Notes under the pieces: model-generated
What the model was told of the DNA's origin: nothing
The model's database searches: none
The model's input: only the letters and a program-made list of their open reading frames with translations
Translations under genes and position numbers: made by a program
Shown here: positions 15,829-18,535 of the stretch, piece by piece
How the letters are laid out: the number at the start of each line of letters is the position of its first letter
How positions within the stretch are numbered: the first letter of the stretch is position 1
Source: Bacillota bacterium
Lineage (GTDB): Bacteria; Bacillota; Clostridia; Lachnospirales; Lachnospiraceae
NCBI GenBank assembly: GCA_023435505.1
Contig: JAEYRR010000167.1
Coordinates: 1 to 18,535 of the forward strand
Direction: 5' to 3'
Length of the DNA: 18,535 bases

Positions 15829-16161
15829 CTAGAACTGTAAATTCATAATCTCCTTATATGCGTCTAATATAGTCTTTCTTAATGCTACCGTATAATTCAG
15901 CGAAATATTAGCCTTTTCTTGTGCAATCTGCAAGTCATGGGTGCTATCAGATAAGCCCATAGCAAACTTAATTTCTTCTTCTTCAGCAGAATTGGTTAAA
16001 TCATTCGTCTCATTTACCTGATTCATCACAGCATTAAAGATAGAATCAAAGGTACTGGTGCGATCTGTTGATGTCGTACCAGTCAGTTCTTTAGTAGATA
16101 TGCCACTGGTTTTATTAATATTGAAATCCAAAGCATTCTGTATACCTAAAATTGAACTCAT
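15829..16161 (-). CDS. fliE: FliE flagellar hook-basal body protein
   Basis: FliE connects the MS ring to the rod and is the first axial component exported. The 110-residue product has the usual family size and a C-terminal signature, with a helix containing HDLQIAQEKANISLNYTVALRKTILDAYKEIMNLQF that ends at the stop. The N-terminal part is polar (Thr, Ser and Asn) with no signal peptide, as the protein uses the flagellar export route. The ATG at 16161 has GGAGG 7 bases upstream. It lies between flgC and fliF, the normal order in Firmicutes. Confidence 0.95.
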   Translation of the reverse strand: MSSILGIQNALDFNINKTSGISTKELTGTTSTDRTSTFDSIFNAVMNQVNETNDLTNSAEEEEIKFAMGLSDSTHDLQIAQEKANISLNYTVALRKTILDAYKEIMNLQF

Positions 16162-16196
16162 TTCAATTCCTCCAGTTCACCAAACTATTGTACACT

Positions 16197-16637
16197 TTAT
16201 TTTCTACCTACTTCCAGCCCTTTAAGCGCCATAGCTTTTGTTGCATTAAAAGCAGTCACATTGGCCTCATATGCTCTGGAAGCATCAATTAAATTCGTCA
16301 TCTCTGTTACAGAGTTTACATTTGGATATGTAACATAGCCTTCCTCATCTGCATCTGGATGAGAAGGATCATACACCTTTTTCATAGCCGTTTTGTCATC
16401 TTCAACAATCTGAGAAACTTTAACACCCGTTCCTGAGATACCAACTGCATTCGTATAAATATCTGAAAAGGCAGAAACCCCTTTCTCAGAGAACACCACC
16501 GTCTTTCGTACATAAGGCGTGCCATCTTCTGTCCTTGTAGTGTTTACGTTAGCAATGTTTTGTGCAATAATATCTGTTCTTAGTCTCTGGGCTGTCATAC
16601 CGGAAGCACTAATATTCATAGCTGAAAAAACTGACAT
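16197..16637 (-). CDS. flgC: FlgC proximal rod protein
   Basis: FlgC is a rod subunit of the basal body. From ATG 16637 it has 146 residues, starting MSVFSAMNISASGM, with the rod signature AQNIANVNTTRT. The C-terminal helix LIDASRAYEANVTAFNATKAMALKGLEVGRK is shared with other axial proteins. AAGGAG lies 7 bases upstream of ATG 16637. An ATG at 16655 adds six residues but precedes that site, so it is not used. The gene follows flgB with a gap of about 44 bases and precedes fliE. Confidence 0.96.
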   Translation of the reverse strand: MSVFSAMNISASGMTAQRLRTDIIAQNIANVNTTRTEDGTPYVRKTVVFSEKGVSAFSDIYTNAVGISGTGVKVSQIVEDDKTAMKKVYDPSHPDADEEGYVTYPNVNSVTEMTNLIDASRAYEANVTAFNATKAMALKGLEVGRK

Positions 16638-16681
16638 TCTCTCACTCCTTTTCATTCAACCAAATTATTCACCAATAGAAG

Positions 16682-17071
16682 CTATATATTTTTCAGCACA
16701 TCATTTAATCTTGTAAACTCATGTGTGATAGAATCCATTATCGCATTATACTTAATCTGGTTTTCAGCATAATTGGCTTCTTCCACATCAATATCTACAT
16801 TGTTCCCATCCATTCTAGTGCTCAAATTAGAATGGTCGGTATATATAGCACCATTTATCGTATTCAGATCCATCTGATTAACTGCGTTATCTAGTACAGA
16901 ATCACTACTTATCGCATTCTTTAAATATGACTCAAAGCTGACATCCTGTCGCTTATAGTTTGGAGTACTAACATTGGCAATATTGTTCGCCAATACCTTA
17001 TTACGAGTCCAACTTGCATCTGCTGCTTTATCCAATACATTGATATAATTAAAAGCAGATGAATTTACCAT
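16682..17071 (-). CDS. flgB: FlgB proximal rod protein, first gene of the fla/che operon
   Basis: FlgB is a rod subunit and the first gene of the operon. From ATG 17071 (MVNSSAFNY) it has 129 residues, with the rod motif NNIANVSTPNYKRQDVSFE and a C-terminal helix with ANYAENQIKYNAIMDSITHEF. The ATG at 17083, four codons upstream, lies inside the sequence AGAAAGGATGTG. That sequence matches the anti-Shine-Dalgarno complement AGAAAGGAGGTG with one change and stands 7 bases from ATG 17071, so 17083 is best rejected as a start. A sigma-A-type promoter lies just upstream, giving a predicted leader of about 20 bases. Confidence 0.95.
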   Translation of the reverse strand: MVNSSAFNYINVLDKAADASWTRNKVLANNIANVSTPNYKRQDVSFESYLKNAISSDSVLDNAVNQMDLNTINGAIYTDHSNLSTRMDGNNVDIDVEEANYAENQIKYNAIMDSITHEFTRLNDVLKNI

Positions 17072-17097
17072 ATCAATACACATCCTTTCTATTATCT

Positions 17098-17125
17098 ATT
17101 ATAATAAAAATCATCAAATATACAA
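17098..17125 (-). promoter_or_regulatory. Candidate sigma-A promoter of the fla/che operon
   Basis: On the minus strand TTGTAT (17125-17120) is followed after 16 bases by a perfect TATAAT (17103-17098). The predicted start of transcription is near 17091, about 20 bases before the flgB start. The surrounding sequence is very AT-rich, which raises the chance of a false match, but the position just downstream of the codY terminator fits an operon promoter. Confidence 0.55.
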
Positions 17126-17218
17126 GATATTTTCTAAGTTTATATATAAAATACTATATATTGTATTTTTCCCATCATTTTCTATATTAAGATTTTTCCA
17201 ATTTCTCCCTGTATTTAC

Positions 17219-17248
17219 AAAAGGATATATGGTCAACCCATATATCCT
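17219..17248 (-). terminator. Terminator after codY
   Basis: AGGATATATGG (17222-17232) and CCATATATCCT (17238-17248) form an 11-bp perfect stem with a 5-base loop. On the minus strand the stem ends with a short run of T (17222-17219). It begins 14 bases after the codY stop. The T run is short and the stem AT-rich, so read-through from codY into the flagellar operon remains possible. Confidence 0.65.
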
Positions 17249-17262
17249 CAAATTTTTACATG

Positions 17263-18033
17263 CTAATTTTTCATTTTTTTTAATTCATCAAATACAACAT
17301 CATTCAAAACCTTAATGTAGGTACCTTTCATGCCAGAAGAGCGTGATTCAATAACACCCGCACTTTCAAATTTGCGCAGGGCGTTAACAATAACAGACCT
17401 TGTAATGCCAACTCGATCGGCAATTTTACTGGCTACAAGAATGCCTTCATTTCCTTCTAGCTCATCAAATATATGAGTGATGGCCTCTAATTCTGAAAAT
17501 GACAATGTACTGATTGCAGACTTCACTATTTGTATTTTCCTATTCTCTTCTGCATTCTCTTCATTTACGGAACGCATCATTTCAAGTCCAACTACCGTAG
17601 TTCCGTATTCACTTAAAATAATATCATCAATTATGTACTGAGAATCGCATTTATACAAAAACAAAGTTCCTAAGCGTTCCCCGGCAATATCTATCGGAGT
17701 TATGATTGCTTGATATCTGTTTACATCCTGAGTTTCAAACCCCAAAGTCATTAAGTTAACGTTTTCTTTTGTTGAAAGTACATTTAATAACCGCTCGTTT
17801 AGCATAGAGTCAATGTAGCCACCGACGTTGTCCTTAATCAGCTCATGTATCTCATCAATATCAGCACGATTCTTCACGCCCAGCACTTTCCCTTTTTTAC
17901 TAATAACAAGAATATTAGATTCCAAAATGTCGCTTAGCACATCGCAGATGTCATTGAATACCACCTTATGTGAATTATTATTATGCAACAATTTATTGAT
18001 TTTTCTTGTTTTATCTAGCAATTGTACGCTCAT
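17263..18033 (-). CDS. codY: CodY, GTP- and branched-chain-amino-acid-sensing repressor
   Basis: CodY is the nutrient-sensing transcription factor of low-GC Gram-positive bacteria. It binds DNA when GTP and branched-chain amino acids are plentiful. The product has 256 residues from ATG 18033 (MSVQLLDKTRK), the standard family start, with GGAGG 6 bases upstream. Residues 1 to about 155 form the GAF ligand-binding domain. A linker helix follows, then the winged helix-turn-helix with ASKIADRVGITRSVIVNALRKFESAGVIESR (201-231) and GMKGTYIKVLN (234-244), nearly the same as in Bacillus. A longer frame to 18081 is rejected. In B. subtilis codY also lies directly before flgB and controls the fla/che promoter, so control here is plausible. 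I found no close match to its known binding box by eye. Confidence 0.97.
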   Translation of the reverse strand: MSVQLLDKTRKINKLLHNNNSHKVVFNDICDVLSDILESNILVISKKGKVLGVKNRADIDEIHELIKDNVGGYIDSMLNERLLNVLSTKENVNLMTLGFETQDVNRYQAIITPIDIAGERLGTLFLYKCDSQYIIDDIILSEYGTTVVGLEMMRSVNEENAEENRKIQIVKSAISTLSFSELEAITHIFDELEGNEGILVASKIADRVGITRSVIVNALRKFESAGVIESRSSGMKGTYIKVLNDVVFDELKKMKN

Positions 18034-18047
18034 CGCAATCCTCCCGC

Positions 18048-18059
18048 ACCCTGCAGGGT
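18048..18059. repeat. 12-bp GC-rich palindrome in the codY leader
   Basis: ACCCTGCAGGGT is a perfect palindrome 4 to 15 bases upstream of the codY Shine-Dalgarno, within an otherwise AT-rich leader. In RNA its CCC could also pair with the GGG of the Shine-Dalgarno region. A control role in codY translation or a protein-binding site is possible but unproven. Confidence 0.4.
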
Positions 18060-18121
18060 TTCCCCGCCAAAAATAATTCATACACTATCTGCAATTAACT
18101 TCAAACAGTGTACTACTTAGA

Positions 18122-18150
18122 ATTCTATCACATTATTTTTACAAAAACAA
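18122..18150 (-). promoter_or_regulatory. Candidate sigma-A promoter of codY
   Basis: TTGTTT (18150-18145), a 17-base spacer and TAGAAT (18127-18122) fit a sigma-A promoter, with an extended -10 TG three bases before the hexamer. The predicted start of transcription is near 18115, giving a leader of about 80 bases. No other gene lies in the 284 bases between topA and codY; the rest is AT-rich sequence plus the topA terminator. Confidence 0.6.
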
Positions 18151-18265
18151 TACATTTTAAGTTATTTTGACATTCTTTGCCTTTATAAATCTATATTTTT
18201 CACTTTTTCATGTTAGTTTCGATAATAAAATAAGAATTTTTAATTTAAAAAAATGGATGAACAAG

Positions 18266-18297
18266 AAAAAAACCCTATATCAGAGTGTGATATAGGG
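18266..18297 (-). terminator. Strong intrinsic terminator after topA
   Basis: CCCTATATCA (18273-18282) pairs perfectly with TGATATAGGG (18288-18297) around a 5-base loop, and seven T residues follow on the minus strand (18272-18266). It begins 20 bases after the topA stop. This is a textbook intrinsic terminator and separates topA from codY. Confidence 0.9.
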
Positions 18298-18317
18298 CTC
18301 AATTATTAGAACTATAG

Positions 18318-18535
18318 TTAAGGATTATTCGCGTCCTTTATTTCAACATAACCACATTGTTGGTCTGCACAAACCAACTTATTTCCCTTTTCAAGCAATA
18401 GATTATTACACTTTGGGCAACGTTTATCGCTTGGCTTCTGCCATGACATAAAATCGCACTCTGGATTGTTCTCACATCCAAAATAACGTCTTCCCTTTTT
18501 GGTCTTGCGAAGAACTACTTCTCCAGCACAAAGAG
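18318..18535 (-). CDS. topA: TopA, DNA topoisomerase I (C-terminal fragment)
   Basis: Only the last 72 codons lie inside the window; the rest is beyond the right edge. The fragment shows the C-terminal zinc-ribbon repeats of bacterial topoisomerase I. The first contains [20 protein letters not shown], then NPECDFMSW. The second begins [17 protein letters not shown] and ends with QQCGYVE. The TAA stop is at 18318-18320. These domains bind single-stranded DNA and help the enzyme relax negative supercoils. topA near codY and flgB is a known Firmicutes gene neighbourhood, which supports the call. The catalytic part cannot be checked. Confidence 0.92.
   Translation of the reverse strand, partial: LCAGEVVLRKTKKGRRYFGCENNPECDFMSWQKPSDKRCPKCNNLLLEKGNKLVCADQQCGYVEIKDANNP

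Noticed and set aside
17084..17262. CodY-binding box (AATTTTCWGAAAATT) upstream of flgB
   Set aside because: GAAAAT half sites occur, for example near 17130, but the best full alignments I could make have about six mismatches. Regulation by CodY is plausible from other species but not shown here.
1445..18076. Plus-strand open reading frames across the window
   Set aside because: All lie opposite clear flagellar genes or codY, lack ribosome binding sites and recognisable domains, and look like antisense shadows of the coding strand.
1..18535. Mobile elements, CRISPR arrays, defence genes, tRNA or rRNA genes
   Set aside because: I saw no transposase, integrase, repeated spacer pattern, RNA gene or change in coding style. 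The window is a continuous housekeeping and motility region.

Overview
The window is one long block of flagellar and chemotaxis genes, all read on the minus strand (right to left), at the downstream side of topA and codY. The DNA is AT-rich. The gene order topA - codY - flgB-flgC-fliE-fliF-fliG-fliH-fliI-fliJ-(MotE-like)-fliK-flgD-(TIGR02530-type protein)-flgE-motA-motB-fliL-fliM-fliY-cheY-fliO-fliP is the fla/che operon arrangement of Firmicutes. CodY, a FliY with CheC-like motifs, and motA/motB inside the operon point to a motile clostridial anaerobe, most likely Lachnospiraceae. I cannot name the species.

Right end (18535 to about 17220): the 3' end of topA with two zinc-ribbon motifs, a strong terminator, then codY with a sigma-A-type promoter and a weaker terminator. 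Next comes the fla/che operon promoter and the rod and basal-body genes flgB, flgC and fliE, the MS ring (fliF), the rotor protein (fliG) and the export-ATPase regulator (fliH), ending at 12394.

Centre (12393 to 5391): the largest gap inside the operon (149 bases) separates fliH from fliI. It holds a sigma-28-like promoter whose -10 element forms the 5' base of a long intrinsic-terminator hairpin. After it come the export ATPase and its helpers (fliI, fliJ), a MotE/YlxF-like membrane coiled-coil protein, hook-length control (fliK), the hook cap (flgD, with an unusual C-terminal Ig-like extension), an uncharacterised small flagellar protein and the hook protein (flgE). flgE is flanked by RNA-structure candidates. 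No flbD/swrD lies between flgE and motA.

Left end (5390 to 1): the stator genes (motA, motB, with PomA/MotS-like sequence), fliL, the C-ring and switch proteins (fliM, fliY), cheY, and the export-gate genes fliO and fliP. fliP runs off the window.

Most genes are packed with gaps of 4 to 40 bases or overlap, and Shine-Dalgarno sites often lie inside the preceding gene. In many cases the longest reading frame is not the best start: I moved starts to match Shine-Dalgarno spacing and family N-termini. Several are TTG or GTG (fliJ, motA, motB, fliO, fliH). Nothing resembles a defence system, CRISPR array, insertion element, prophage or foreign island. The content is ordinary; the most interesting signals are regulatory, above all the promoter-terminator overlap between fliH and fliI.
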